This document shows, piece after piece, positions 20,421 to 30,152 of a stretch of 56,207 nt of DNA (its first letter is position 1; each line of letters starts with the position of its first letter). Under the pieces are notes generated by a model, which was not told the DNA's origin, searched no databases, and saw nothing but the letters and a program-made list of their open reading frames with translations. The stretch comes from Photorhabdus akhurstii (GTDB lineage: Bacteria; Pseudomonadota; Gammaproteobacteria; Enterobacterales; Enterobacteriaceae), in assembly GCF_018448925.1 (NCBI RefSeq), contig NZ_RCWE01000029.1, positions 1 to 56,207 on the forward strand. The letters are read 5' to 3'. The translations under genes and the position numbers were made by a program.

Positions 20421-22136
20421 TCAGCTATCCATTTTGCCATTGAAATTTAATTCTGCCATTGCTCGTGGCAATGTCGCATGGAAGCTAAGGTGATTTTCAA
20501 CCAATAGGATCTTAGCTCTGGCCAGTGTTTTTAAAGGCTGGAATGGAATATCACAAACAGCAATATATTTATCTTTACCCACTTCATCGATAAAGCGTTG
20601 GAAAGCGTGCATCCCACCGGCATCCAGCACGGGAACGGCGTCCCATTGCATAATGATCGTCTGATAACTGGCGCTTTCTTCCTTTAATTCTGTGAAGATA
20701 CGTTCAGCGGCGGCAAAGAATAGCGGGCCATTGATACGGACAACCAGCAAACCTTTATCGACATTTGTTTGCGGCAATTGACTGATGCGAGTCATATTGG
20801 CTATTCGGCGCATAAATAGCAGTGAAGCTAATACGATACCGATCGTAATGGCAATAATCATATCAAACAGAACTGTGAGCGACATGCAAAGTACCAGCAC
20901 AATAATGTCATCCTTTGGCGCACGGCGCATGAGGTCGATAACTTTATGTATTTCGCTCATATTCCAGGCGACCATGAGCAACAGGGCAGACATAGCGGCC
21001 AGAGGAAGATAGGAGAGCATGGGAGCCAATGCCAGTAAAGTTAATAACACGAGCAGAGAGTGAACAATGGCTGAAACCGGCGATGTCGCGCCAGCTCTGA
21101 TGTTGGCGGCTGAACGGGCGATTGCGGCGGTAGCCGTAATACCGCCGAAGAATGGCACGACTATATTTCCGAAGCCTTGACCAATCAATTCACTGTTTGA
21201 GTGATGTTTTTTACCGGTCATACCATCCAAAACCACGGCGCAAAGCAGTGATTCAATAGCGCCTAACATCGCCATTGAGAAGGCGGCGGGTAATAGGGCT
21301 GAAATTGTTGCCCAATTTATATCAACTTGATGGAACCCCATATCAGGTAAATGCCACGGTAAAACAAATTGCGGCAGGATGGGGGGGATGCCTTGCCCCT
21401 GAGTACCGTCATTCAAAATATAACTAAACTCAGAACCAATAGTAGCAACATGTTGATCGAATAAGTTCATGATCCCCATCACAGCGGTTCCTGCAATGAG
21501 GGCGGGAAGATGCCCGGGTAATTTCAGCCCAAGCTTAGGCCAATAAATCAGAATGGCGAGTGTCGTTAAGCCAATCAGCGTATCACTCAAATACAGTGTT
21601 GGCAGCGCTTGAAACAGAGCCGCAACCTTATTGATATAATTCTCTGGCATATGTTCCAATTGCAGGCCAAAAAAATCTTTTACTTGCATGGTTGCGATAG
21701 TAATCGCGATTCCAGAAGTAAAACCGAGAGTGACGGGGAGGGGAATATACTCGATCAATTTACCAAAGCGGGCTAATCCCATCACCAGCAAAATAATGCC
21801 TGACATTAATGTTGCAATGAGCAAACCGCCCAGGCCAAATTGTTGAGAGACTGGATAGAGAATGACAACGAAAGCGGCGGTAGGGCCGGAAACACTATAG
21901 CGTGAGCCGCCGGTTATCGCGATTACCATCCCGGCGATAGCGGCGGTGTAAAGCCCATATTGTGGTGGGACGCCACTTCCGATTGCTAGCGCCATAGCGA
22001 GTGGGATGGCGATAATACCGACAGTAATACCGGCAATAATATCTTTAGTTAAACGAGCAAAAGAGTAGGGTTCTTTCCAACAAGCATCAATTACAGCACT
22101 AAACGGCCGTATGCCGTTCATTCTACGAGTTTTCAT
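20421..22136 (-). CDS. dauA: SulP-family dicarboxylate transporter (DauA/YchM)
   Basis: This inner-membrane transporter has a SulP membrane domain with about 14 hydrophobic segments (residues about 20-430) and a cytoplasmic STAS domain (about 440-560, with [17 protein letters not shown] and [18 protein letters not shown]). E. coli DauA is an aerobic succinate/C4-dicarboxylate carrier. The chosen start ([12 protein letters not shown], 571 aa) places PF at the same residue as in E. coli; an upstream in-frame start at 22190 would add a hydrophobic stretch not expected in the family. In E. coli dauA lies beside ychH-prs; here it lies after kdsA. Confidence 0.93.
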   Translation of the reverse strand: MKTRRMNGIRPFSAVIDACWKEPYSFARLTKDIIAGITVGIIAIPLAMALAIGSGVPPQYGLYTAAIAGMVIAITGGSRYSVSGPTAAFVVILYPVSQQFGLGGLLIATLMSGIILLVMGLARFGKLIEYIPLPVTLGFTSGIAITIATMQVKDFFGLQLEHMPENYINKVAALFQALPTLYLSDTLIGLTTLAILIYWPKLGLKLPGHLPALIAGTAVMGIMNLFDQHVATIGSEFSYILNDGTQGQGIPPILPQFVLPWHLPDMGFHQVDINWATISALLPAAFSMAMLGAIESLLCAVVLDGMTGKKHHSNSELIGQGFGNIVVPFFGGITATAAIARSAANIRAGATSPVSAIVHSLLVLLTLLALAPMLSYLPLAAMSALLLMVAWNMSEIHKVIDLMRRAPKDDIIVLVLCMSLTVLFDMIIAITIGIVLASLLFMRRIANMTRISQLPQTNVDKGLLVVRINGPLFFAAAERIFTELKEESASYQTIIMQWDAVPVLDAGGMHAFQRFIDEVGKDKYIAVCDIPFQPLKTLARAKILLVENHLSFHATLPRAMAELNFNGKMDS

Positions 22137-22887
22137 CTGTGCATAAACCAAAAATATAGAGGGAAAAAGCAATAGGGTTGTTACAACCAAACTGCAAACC
22201 GAATTGTAAAAATAGTGCTTTTAGTTCAACGCGATAGCGCTATTAGATCAAACTTAATGTTAATAGCTTAACGCCAGGAAAGTGAAAAGTAAAAGGGAGA
22301 ATAGTGTTCTTATCACCATAAAATAGGCTGAAACCGATTCTATTAAGTATCTATTCTTATTAGTGAATATTATTGAATTAACTTCATAAAGAATTTAATT
22401 AATATTTTCAAACTTAAATCTATATATTTATTCTATTAAATATAATGTTTTATCTTTATAATAAAATAACAGAATTAATTACAATTTTTAATTGTTATTG
22501 TCAGAAAGTTAAATAATTAATTATGCATTCACCACATGTATTGATTATGACTAGATTAAATTAGCTATATTGGATATTTTTACGCATGATGTTTTTTATT
22601 TAATTTTTGGATGTAATTTAACCAATGCATTGATATCGCTGAAATATTAGATTAATAATTTGACAGATATAAGAACTCATCCTACTATTTAGGATGACTC
22701 ATAGAATTAGATGGATTAAATGAGTTGAAAATAGGTAAGCTAAAAATATATGCGTTAAAAGTACATGTATTTAGAAATATATAAGTTAAAAATGTTTTCT
22801 TGTTTAGATAATATTTATTCTGAATGCTTTATTTAAAGTAGGGTTTACTGTTGGAAAATAACTTTTAGATAAGGTAGGAATGTTTGA
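22137..22887. other. AT-rich intergenic region upstream of the biosynthetic cluster
   Basis: About 750 bases with very high A+T and no supported gene separate divergent dauA and the reductase gene at 22888. It must hold the promoter of the cluster. The composition fits silencing by an H-NS-type protein, as is common for acquired clusters, but no specific operator is recognised. Confidence 0.5.
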
Positions 22888-23580
22888 ATGCATAAATATA
22901 ACAGCAAGATACTTATTATTGGTTCATCAAGTGAAATTGGGAATGCAATTTGCCGACATGCGGTTGCCAGCGGCTATGAAGTATTAGGTACTTCACGTAA
23001 ACCGTGTAATGAAGAAATTTATTTAGATGTTATGTCGGATAACAGTGTTAGAGAAGCCATTGGCATTGCAGTTGACAAGATGAAATGTATTGACGCGGTT
23101 ATCTATACGCCGGCAATGTCATTGGATGGTTTATTGCATGCTCAGGATATTGAGGGTTGGCATGATGTTTTTGATGTCAACTTGTTTGGCGCAGCAAGAG
23201 TAGCAAAATATTTGCTGCCCCATTTTATGAAGAATCGTAATGGCGTGATGCAATTTATTTCTTCTACAGCAAGTTTACGTGGAGAGACAGGCGCCACCGC
23301 TTATTCTTGTTCGAAAGCAGCCATGAATGCATTGGTAAAAAACATCTCTAATGACTACGGCCGTTTTAATGTTAGGGCTTACACTGTAATGCCGGGGTAT
23401 GTTGATGGTGGTATGTTGCGGCATATTTCTCCAGAAAAGAAAATGGAATTCGCCAGAAGCACCGCATTAAAACGAATGGCAGATGTTGATGAAATTGCCA
23501 GTTTTTGTGTGGGGACATTGAGTACATCAACCTATATCACAGGAACATCTCTTTGCATTGATGGGGGATTAAGTGGTTAA
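22888..23580 (+). CDS. Short-chain dehydrogenase/reductase (FabG-like ketoreductase)
   Basis: This 230-residue protein is a complete SDR. The nucleotide-binding loop near the N terminus is IIGSSSEIGNAI (a variant of TGxxxGIG), the substrate region has MQFISSTAS (catalytic Ser), and the active site is YSCSK (Tyr and Lys), followed by VMPGYVDGGM and the terminal GTSLCIDGGLSG. It most likely reduces a beta-ketoacyl group carried by the ACP two genes downstream, using NAD(P)H. It is the first gene of the cluster; AAGGTAGGA serves as ribosome site. Confidence 0.85.
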   Translation: MHKYNSKILIIGSSSEIGNAICRHAVASGYEVLGTSRKPCNEEIYLDVMSDNSVREAIGIAVDKMKCIDAVIYTPAMSLDGLLHAQDIEGWHDVFDVNLFGAARVAKYLLPHFMKNRNGVMQFISSTASLRGETGATAYSCSKAAMNALVKNISNDYGRFNVRAYTVMPGYVDGGMLRHISPEKKMEFARSTALKRMADVDEIASFCVGTLSTSTYITGTSLCIDGGLSG

Positions 23581-23749
23581 TAACAATATCATAAATCGTG
23601 ATCTGCAATCATGTTTTCATCAATTAGCTAGAATATCGGGCTGGATTTATGATAAATGTATTTCTTCACCTAGCCCAATGTTGCCAATCGCTTTAATGAG
23701 AAAAGGTTATTGGTTATTATTCCAATTTTGGTTACGCTATTTGGAATAG
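23573..23749 (+). CDS. Possible 58-aa ORF in the gap after the ketoreductase
   Basis: A GTG-started frame overlaps the end of the reductase gene and runs to TAG. The predicted peptide has a hydrophobic, aromatic C-terminal half (MRKGYWLLFQFWLRYLE). No family is recognised. It may be a small membrane peptide, a decayed gene, or chance. The rest of the 393-base gap up to the ACP start shows nothing else. Confidence 0.25.
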   Translation: MVNNNIINRDLQSCFHQLARISGWIYDKCISSPSPMLPIALMRKGYWLLFQFWLRYLE

Positions 23750-23973
23750 GAGCCGAAACTGAATTATCAGATATCTCTGTTTTTATATCGTTTATGAATT
23801 ATTTTCCTGGGTAAATGAGAACCTACCCCAGCAGGCATAATTGTTGCAGGCCGTTAGTTGGAGTGCGTCTTTTGATGTATGTATGGGGAAAGCGATTCAG
23901 GAGAAATTTATATACTTGATATAAATAGATCTTTAAACCATTAGATTTGAATAAACATCATTGGGGATGTGAT

Positions 23974-24222
23974 ATGGATAATATTGACATGGTTAATGAA
24001 GAATTAGCGAGTATTTTGGTGAATGTTGCTGAGTTAGACTCCGATTTTAAAATAACATCGAATAAAGTGTTGAAAAGTGATCTCGGCATTGACTCATTGA
24101 AGTTAATTGATGTCATTTTGTCAGTTGAGCGAACCTTTGGCAAAGAGATTTCTGAAGATGCGCTTGCCCGTATTCAAACTGTAGGTGAGTTATGGGAGGA
24201 AATAAAAAATAACCTGCAATAA
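23974..24222 (+). CDS. Acyl carrier protein
   Basis: This 82-residue acidic helical protein has the phosphopantetheine site LGIDSLKLIDV, with Ser41 as the attachment residue. The start MDNIDM is chosen because GGGGATG precedes it at a suitable distance and the longer frame adds non-ACP residues. It is a dedicated, discrete carrier: a second ACP, a phosphopantetheinyl transferase and an acyltransferase are not in the window, so these would be borrowed from the cell. It probably carries either the growing acyl chain or the aminoacyl group loaded by the SerRS-like ligase at 29208. Confidence 0.9.
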   Translation: MDNIDMVNEELASILVNVAELDSDFKITSNKVLKSDLGIDSLKLIDVILSVERTFGKEISEDALARIQTVGELWEEIKNNLQ

Positions 24223-24283
24223 TCGGGTTGACTTAATCAATAATCAAAAACTCTCTATTTTTCAAATAATAAGTTGAGGGAAA

Positions 24284-25144
24284 ATGTTGACTTTTAACGT
24301 GGAAAATTTAGCTATTTATCCGAATATATTTCGGAATGAGAGAGAGGGGGAATTTTCTCTTCCCGCTGATATTTCTGAATTTGTAAGCAATAAAGGTGAT
24401 CGTTTTCGTGACGACTTTAGCCGCGTTTGTACCTACTTGGCGAATCAGTTTATTGCAGAAGATAGACATGCAGAAAATGAATCGGTGATTGTGGGGACAG
24501 AATACGGCAACCTTGAAGCGATGCTTCGTTTTCAACGGCAGGTCATGAACAATGATAAAACGGTATCGGCTCAACAATTCCCTTATGCTACCACCAGTTC
24601 AGCTTCAACCTTTATTAACATTGACAAGAAGGTGACGGGAGGAAACTGTACATTAAATGCAGGCAGTAAAACCCCGGTAATGGTATTCATGCAAGCATTG
24701 CTTAATTTGCATAATAGATCAGCAGGCGCCAGCTACCTCTTTTGCGGTGATGTTTATTGCACAGAAGCACTTGATGATATACGAAAGAAAATCAGCAATC
24801 AGAAGTCAATATCTTCTGGTGTGATGTGTGCAACGCTATTGAGTGGAAAACAATTTACGGCAGATTTTTTCTTCGGGTTAACAGTGGGAGAGATAAAAAA
24901 ACAGTGTGATGCTTTGTCACCGGATACCAAGATATTTATATACAATACGTTGGATCAGAATGACGCATTAATTCATGTTGTTGAAGATAATAATGCAATT
25001 GAATATCAAGAATATAACAGCGCTTTTCTGTTTCATGAGTTTATGGGGGCGATTAAGCTCAGTAAAAAAGGAGATGCTGTTGTATTTATTGTAATCGATA
25101 ACATGAATGCTTCAGGCGTAAGGGTTATACACAATGATGATTAA
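24284..25144 (+). CDS. Ketosynthase-like protein lacking the active-site Cys (chain-length-factor-like)
   Basis: This 286-residue protein resembles the thiolase-fold N-terminal half of beta-ketoacyl synthases: VIVGTEYGNLEAMLRF (residues about 68-83), then QQFPYATTSSASTFINI and GGNCTLNAGSKTPVM. The position of the nucleophile (normally Cys in TAC.S) is Ala-Gly at about 126-127, and the two catalytic His motifs are not seen. Such inactive partners pair with a true ketosynthase as chain-length factors in type II polyketide and aryl polyene systems. The likely partner is the ketosynthase at 25873. It is shorter than usual (about 400 residues). The start overlaps no gene and follows TTGAGGG; the end overlaps the next start. 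Confidence 0.65.
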   Translation: MLTFNVENLAIYPNIFRNEREGEFSLPADISEFVSNKGDRFRDDFSRVCTYLANQFIAEDRHAENESVIVGTEYGNLEAMLRFQRQVMNNDKTVSAQQFPYATTSSASTFINIDKKVTGGNCTLNAGSKTPVMVFMQALLNLHNRSAGASYLFCGDVYCTEALDDIRKKISNQKSISSGVMCATLLSGKQFTADFFFGLTVGEIKKQCDALSPDTKIFIYNTLDQNDALIHVVEDNNAIEYQEYNSAFLFHEFMGAIKLSKKGDAVVFIVIDNMNASGVRVIHNDD

Positions 25145-25883
25145 TCGTATTAACCATGTCTTTTCACCTCAAGATGAAATATTCAAATATCATTTTCCCG
25201 GTAATCCTATTGTTCCAGGGATCTTGCCAGTCGCCGCTTTTTGTAAAGAGATGGCTGATGCATCTGCCGATTTTATCAGTTTAAGAAATCTATTTTTTCA
25301 TCAATTTATACGTCCTGATGAAAATATCCAATATCGCCAAGAGGAAAATAAAATTTCTGCAATGGTATCGGAACAACGCTGTTTTTCTTTTCTCCTGAAT
25401 TATTCTGGCAAAGATGCAAAAGGTGAAAGTAAAAAAATTTTTTACGCATCTTCTCTATTATCACCATCATTGCGTGAACCCGAATTTTGGTTTTTGCCGA
25501 AAATAGTCTATGTTAATGATGGATTAAACAGAGCGAATTGCAGCCTGGATATGAAATCATTGCGCGGTGAAGCGGCTTATTTGCAAAAATATCATTATTT
25601 CCCTTTGATTATTCTGGTCGAGGCAATGGGGAATTTAGCATTAATTTTGCAGCGTCAGCAACAGAGTATTTCAACAGCAGGCGATTATGTTTTTGCCAAA
25701 TTTGGTGAGTTGGCCTTCGATCCTGATATCGAACATATTAACTCTCCTGTGTTTATTGAGACTAAAGTAACTCGATTTGGCTCAATAATGTGTTGGGATG
25801 CCAGGGCATATCGTGAAGGGGAAAAATTACTTTGGATAACTGACGCAGTATCAATTAAGAAAAAGGAGAACGATGTTGGATAA
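25137..25883 (+). CDS. Double-hotdog FabA/FabZ-like dehydratase
   Basis: This 248-residue protein has the FabZ active-site motif near its N terminus, HFPGNPIVPGILPV, containing the catalytic His. A second hotdog-like half spans about residues 120-240 (KYHYFPLIILVEAMGNLALIL corresponds to the second family motif region, here cited as KYHYFPLII and LVEAMGNLAL). It should dehydrate a beta-hydroxyacyl-ACP. The start is the ATG overlapping the upstream stop (GATGATTAA); another in-frame ATG is one codon earlier. It overlaps the ketosynthase gene downstream by 11 bases, so translation is coupled. Confidence 0.75.
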   Translation: MINRINHVFSPQDEIFKYHFPGNPIVPGILPVAAFCKEMADASADFISLRNLFFHQFIRPDENIQYRQEENKISAMVSEQRCFSFLLNYSGKDAKGESKKIFYASSLLSPSLREPEFWFLPKIVYVNDGLNRANCSLDMKSLRGEAAYLQKYHYFPLIILVEAMGNLALILQRQQQSISTAGDYVFAKFGELAFDPDIEHINSPVFIETKVTRFGSIMCWDARAYREGEKLLWITDAVSIKKKENDVG

Positions 25884-27057
25884 AATATATGTTACAGGTC
25901 TTGGCGTCGTTACTCCAATTGGTATAGACGTCGAAAGTTATTGGAAAAATTTATGTGCCGGCGAGTCAAATTTTACTCGACTGGAACCGATTTATCCTTC
26001 TTTGAAGCCAAATTTTATTGCTGGAAGAATTTCGGCTGAGCGGCGTCTGGATATAAAAGCCAGGGCGCCGAAATGTACCGGCCCACAGGTCCCTGATTCT
26101 TCTCTATATGCTGTCGATGCCGCACTTCAAGCGATAGCGGACGCAGGATTGCAGCCAGGGTGTGCTGAATTGCGCAATGCCTTGGTGTGTGTGGGTAATA
26201 ATGAGGCTGAGGCGGATATTCTTGATCAATTAGTTGAAGGTGTGCCGGTAAATTGGCGTTCGAATATCTATTCGAGTCACGCCGTTTCCGATAATGTTGC
26301 TCGTGCAATTGGTTCATTCGGGCCTTCCATGACGATACATAATACTTGTGCGTCAGCAAATATTGCGCTTGAAACAGCACTACGCATGATGAATGCCGGC
26401 ATTGTCTCAACATCCGTCATTGGAGGCGGAGACGCTTTTTCAAAAAAGGTGTGGTCAGGTTTTTACATGCTTAATGCATTAGGTGCGGAACAGTGCCGTC
26501 CATTTTCGAAATTAAGGCGCTTTATTACAATATCTGAGGGCGCCGCTTTTTTGGTGTTGCAGAATAGAAAACACGTTGGTGAATATCAATCGCCTTATGC
26601 TGAATTGATTGCTACTGCCAGCAATAATGACGCATTACATCCGACCAATCCTGATATTAACAGTGTCACTCAATGCCATAGAAAACTATTAGATTCGGCA
26701 GGCGTGGAAGCCAAAGATATAGGTGGCATATATGCACACGGTACAGGGACTAAGGCTAATGACGCTGTAGAAGCATCGATATTCTCTGAATATTTCCCAA
26801 ATTCGGCGGTTTCAGCCATTAAAGGCACTATCGGACATATGATGGCGACAGCGGGAGCAATTGGCGCAGTCAGTGCTTGCTTATCTTTGAGGGACCAAAT
26901 TATGCCGCCAACAAATATCTTACCGGAGGATTTTGAATATCAATTTAATTTAATCACTCGTCAAATGGAAATGAAGAATAATTTAAAATATATACAAAAT
27001 AATGCGTTTGGTTTTGGTGGTAATAATGCCATTACTCTATTTGGCAAGGTGACTTGA
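25873..27057 (+). CDS. Beta-ketoacyl-ACP synthase (FabF type)
   Basis: This 394-residue protein is a complete condensing enzyme. The catalytic triad is Cys159 (HNTCASANIAL), His289 (AHGTGTKANDA) and His322 (KGTIGHMMATAGAIG), and the C-terminal NAFGFGGNNA loop is intact. It starts MLDKIYVTGLGVVTPIG, as FabF does. The usual FVxGEGAG block is altered to FITISEGAA. It should extend an ACP-bound chain with malonyl units. AAGGAG precedes the ATG inside the upstream gene. Confidence 0.9.
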   Translation: MLDKIYVTGLGVVTPIGIDVESYWKNLCAGESNFTRLEPIYPSLKPNFIAGRISAERRLDIKARAPKCTGPQVPDSSLYAVDAALQAIADAGLQPGCAELRNALVCVGNNEAEADILDQLVEGVPVNWRSNIYSSHAVSDNVARAIGSFGPSMTIHNTCASANIALETALRMMNAGIVSTSVIGGGDAFSKKVWSGFYMLNALGAEQCRPFSKLRRFITISEGAAFLVLQNRKHVGEYQSPYAELIATASNNDALHPTNPDINSVTQCHRKLLDSAGVEAKDIGGIYAHGTGTKANDAVEASIFSEYFPNSAVSAIKGTIGHMMATAGAIGAVSACLSLRDQIMPPTNILPEDFEYQFNLITRQMEMKNNLKYIQNNAFGFGGNNAITLFGKVT

Positions 27058-27124
27058 TTCTTCGTAATGCAAAATGGGCTATTAGTATAAAGCAGCGCAT
27101 AGTTTAATTTTTATGAAAGAAAAA

Positions 27125-27251
27125 CATACCTTATGGATTTCAAGGTGTATCGCGACGGCAAGGGAGCGAATCCCCGGGAGCATAGATAACTATGTGACCG
27201 GGGTGAGTGAGTGCAGCCAACAAAGAGGCAACTTGAAAGATGACGGGTATA
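27125..27251. repeat. ERIC element inside the biosynthetic operon
   Basis: This is a full-length 127-bp enterobacterial repetitive intergenic consensus element. Its ends are inverted repeats (CATACC..ATGGATTTCAAG and CTTGAAAGATGACGGGTATA), and it contains the core TATGTGACCGGGGTGAG. It is almost identical to the copy at 44925. It lies 13 bases before the ribosome site of the carbamoyltransferase gene and creates a false upstream extension of that reading frame. Confidence 0.93.
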
Positions 27252-27271
27252 ACAATTTGGAGGTGAAGAAA

Positions 27272-29023
27272 ATGATTATATTAGGTATCAGCGGCCTTCC
27301 CAATTCTCAACATTTTATGCGAGAAAATTACCCAGGCGTAGGTAAATTAGACGAGCGTATTTGCCAGGGAGTCGATAGTGCGGCCTGTGTGATGGTTAAT
27401 GGAAAAATTGTTGCCGCGGCTGCGGAAGAGCGATTTACCGGAGAAAAAGGAACAGGCCGATTTCCTGCTAATGCCATTAATTACTGTTTAGCGGAAGCGG
27501 GTCTTACGCAAGATGATATACAGGTTATTGCCCACGGTTTTAACTATGATAAGTATCGCCGTTTTTTCATGTCGAATCAGAAAATGTTTGAAGAGGCTTT
27601 TAGTGGAAAAACTGTGATTAATGCATTGGCCTCAGAGGGGTGGCAGAATATTGAATCACGTTTTCAGGGGGTAGATCACCATCTGGCTCATGCGGCGTCA
27701 GCCTTTTATCCCAGCGGCTTCCCGTCTGCACTATGCGTCATTTCAGACGGTATGGGCGAAATAGAATCCCTAAGTGTTTATCTTGCTAAAGACCAGCAAT
27801 TCCAGAAATTGTACAGTCAGCCAATTAGCTCTTCATTAGGAATATTTTATTCTATCTGTACTCGGTTCCTTGGTTTTGTATTTAATAGTGATGAATATAA
27901 AGTCATGGGACTTGCCGCGTATGGTAATCCTGAGCGATACCGCGATATTTTCAATAAATTGGCTCAATTCGATGCAGAGAGTGGAACGATACAGATAAAC
28001 TGGTTACCGCAAGCATTTGACAATTCGGAATATGGTTTTCCCGGTGCAATCGCACAACTGAGCGATATGTTTGGTTTGACGACGAGAAATGAAGATGACC
28101 CTCTGCTGGATGTTCATCAGGATTTTGCTGCCGGATTACAGGAGAAATTTACACTGTTGTTGAAACAGTTAGTGACCTATTGGCTGCGAAAAACGGGAGA
28201 AACATCACTCTGCCTTGCCGGGGGATCGTTCTTAAACTGCAAAGCAAACCAAGCTCTTTGTCAGCTTGATGGTGTAGAAAACGTCTTTGTTCAACCGGCA
28301 TCGGGTGATGATGGTTCGGCTTTGGGCGCTGCGCTTTTTGTGGCTGGTGGATACCACAATGGCGCAGATCCTTACTTTAATCCTTATCTCGGTCCTCGTT
28401 TCTCCACCGATGAAGTCCGTAATGTATTATTCCGGCATGGCGGCAATGCGGGCATGAAATGGCGTTATTTGGGGCTGAATGATGATTATTTTGCTTCCGC
28501 GGCTCAAGATATCGCAGAAGATAAAATCATTGCCTGGTTCCATGATCGAATGGAATTTGGCCCAAGGGCGCTTGGCAACCGTTCAATTTTAGCTCTGCCG
28601 GCAGGTGAAAAAATAAAGGATAGAATTAATAGCACCGTGAAATTCCGTGAGGCTTTCCGTCCATTTGCCCCGGCAATTTTGGATGAGGATTGCGACACTA
28701 TTTTTGAGACACGCAATTTAACGCCAACTCGATATATGCTTTGCACCGCTAAAGTAAAACCAGAAATGATGAAGCCGGTGTCAGGTATTGTCCATGCTGA
28801 TGGAACGGCGCGTATTCAGCTTGTTGAACGTACTATTAACGCAACCTTTTGGCGATTATTGAAAGAGGTACAGAAAATAACCGGTTATGGCTGTCTGGTG
28901 AATACTTCATTTAACGTTAGGGGGCAGCCGCTTATTATGTCACCGGAGGTTGCAGTAGAGACATTTTTGAAAACCTCACTGGATAAGCTTTATATTGAGG
29001 GGTTTGTCGTATGGAAAGAATAA
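27272..29023 (+). CDS. NodU/CmcH/TobZ-family O-carbamoyltransferase
   Basis: This 583-residue enzyme is expected to transfer a carbamoyl group from carbamoyl phosphate to a hydroxyl via carbamoyl-AMP. The N-terminal Kae1-like domain has the metal-binding block VDHHLAHAASAFYPSGF (His136, His140) and VISDGMGE; the ASKHA-type LAGGSFLNCKANQ and QPASGDDGSALGAAL follow; the C-terminal YrdC-like domain has WFHDRMEFGPRALGNRSIL and VKFREAFRPFAP. The start is set at MIILGISG, which has GGAGGTG upstream; the frame can be read 53 codons further back, but that part is translated ERIC DNA. It implies a hydroxylated, carbamoylated product. Confidence 0.92.
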   Translation: MIILGISGLPNSQHFMRENYPGVGKLDERICQGVDSAACVMVNGKIVAAAAEERFTGEKGTGRFPANAINYCLAEAGLTQDDIQVIAHGFNYDKYRRFFMSNQKMFEEAFSGKTVINALASEGWQNIESRFQGVDHHLAHAASAFYPSGFPSALCVISDGMGEIESLSVYLAKDQQFQKLYSQPISSSLGIFYSICTRFLGFVFNSDEYKVMGLAAYGNPERYRDIFNKLAQFDAESGTIQINWLPQAFDNSEYGFPGAIAQLSDMFGLTTRNEDDPLLDVHQDFAAGLQEKFTLLLKQLVTYWLRKTGETSLCLAGGSFLNCKANQALCQLDGVENVFVQPASGDDGSALGAALFVAGGYHNGADPYFNPYLGPRFSTDEVRNVLFRHGGNAGMKWRYLGLNDDYFASAAQDIAEDKIIAWFHDRMEFGPRALGNRSILALPAGEKIKDRINSTVKFREAFRPFAPAILDEDCDTIFETRNLTPTRYMLCTAKVKPEMMKPVSGIVHADGTARIQLVERTINATFWRLLKEVQKITGYGCLVNTSFNVRGQPLIMSPEVAVETFLKTSLDKLYIEGFVVWKE

Positions 29024-29207
29024 CCTTGATGGCGTCCTGATTGAGATGTCAGTTAATTGATTTTGGCATCAAATGTGTTTCTTTATCATCTTAGAAAAAT
29101 GTCTGGAGATGATATTTGATGATATAGAAACACATCCTTTTGCAAAATAGAGATTGTCTGCTGGGCAGCATAACGTAACTATCGATCAGCAAAGGTAATA
29201 TAAAAAT

Positions 29208-30083
29208 ATGATAAAAGAACTTCAACAGCGTAAGCTGCTATCAATTGTGCAATCGCAGAATGGCCTTATCGGGTACCGGTTTTCTGACAGTTTATATGCT
29301 GCTGCTGAACTCCTTGATAAGGCACTTTTACAAGTTTTAAGTAAGGGAATATCTGTTACCTCACACACATGCACCACATTGTTACCTCGATCCACGTTAG
29401 AGCGTATCAGTTTCTTTGATAAATTGCCTAGCAATCCATTGCATGTTTATCCCCATTTAACTCACGATGCTATGAGTGAAAATAGCGGGGATGCATGGGT
29501 ATTGAGCCCATCGACTTGCTATCATACCTTTGCTCATTTAGCAGAGAGTATTCATGATTGGGAACTGAAATATTTTACGGCTAAAGGGCAATGTCATCGA
29601 TATGAACCGGCTAAAGATGAGCCGACCCGTATGGGGAATTTTACCATGCGTGAATTAATATTGGTGGGGCTACAGGAAAAAGTAGAAACACATTGTGAAA
29701 TGATATTTGGGCAAGCCGTTAAATTCTTACGCTTACTGTTTCCTTCCCTTTCGGTAGAAAAAGCCAGCGATGTATTTTATGGAGAGCATTCTAAAGTTAC
29801 TCGTAAAGTACAATTATCAATGGGCGTCAAGTGCGAAATACTTATTCCTTGGTTTGATAAATATAATGTTAGCGTTGGTTCACGAAATTTACACCGAGAT
29901 TTATTTACCACCAACTTCAATATTATCAGTCGTGCCAGTGATAGTTCTATGCATTCCGCTTGTATTGCGTTTGGGATGGAGAGATTACTTTTGGCGCTGT
30001 TAGCACATACTTTGAATTATGAACCTGACTTACTCGTCGAAAATATAGCACAAGCAGCCGCAATAATATTGGAGGAAAAATAA
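29208..30083 (+). CDS. SerRS-like amino acid:[carrier protein] ligase
   Basis: This 291-residue protein is a stand-alone class II synthetase catalytic core without a tRNA-binding domain. Motif 2 is CHRYEP...R.GNFTMRE and motif 3 is FGMERLLLAL. The zinc ligands are Cys104 (SPSTCYHTF), Glu149 (MRE) and Cys252 (SACIAFG). Their spacings of 45 and 103 residues equal those of Cys131, Glu176 and Cys279 in Bradyrhizobium Bll0957, which activates an amino acid (Gly or Ala type) and loads it on the phosphopantetheine of a carrier protein. Here the natural acceptor is the ACP at 23974. The amino acid cannot be read from sequence with confidence. It lies 184 bases after the carbamoyltransferase. Confidence 0.88.
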   Translation: MIKELQQRKLLSIVQSQNGLIGYRFSDSLYAAAELLDKALLQVLSKGISVTSHTCTTLLPRSTLERISFFDKLPSNPLHVYPHLTHDAMSENSGDAWVLSPSTCYHTFAHLAESIHDWELKYFTAKGQCHRYEPAKDEPTRMGNFTMRELILVGLQEKVETHCEMIFGQAVKFLRLLFPSLSVEKASDVFYGEHSKVTRKVQLSMGVKCEILIPWFDKYNVSVGSRNLHRDLFTTNFNIISRASDSSMHSACIAFGMERLLLALLAHTLNYEPDLLVENIAQAAAIILEEK

Positions 30084-30152
30084 TAGTGATTACAGGGCGT
30101 AATATATTTGGTCCGCTATTCATAAATTAATCCATTGTATCGAGGTGATAAA

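Noticed and set aside
22137-22190. Longer start for dauA
   Set aside because: It would add a hydrophobic stretch not present in the family; the downstream start aligns with E. coli DauA.
27113-27271. 53-residue N-terminal extension of the carbamoyltransferase
   Set aside because: It is the translation of an ERIC element that also occurs at 44925; the family start and a good ribosome site are at 27272.
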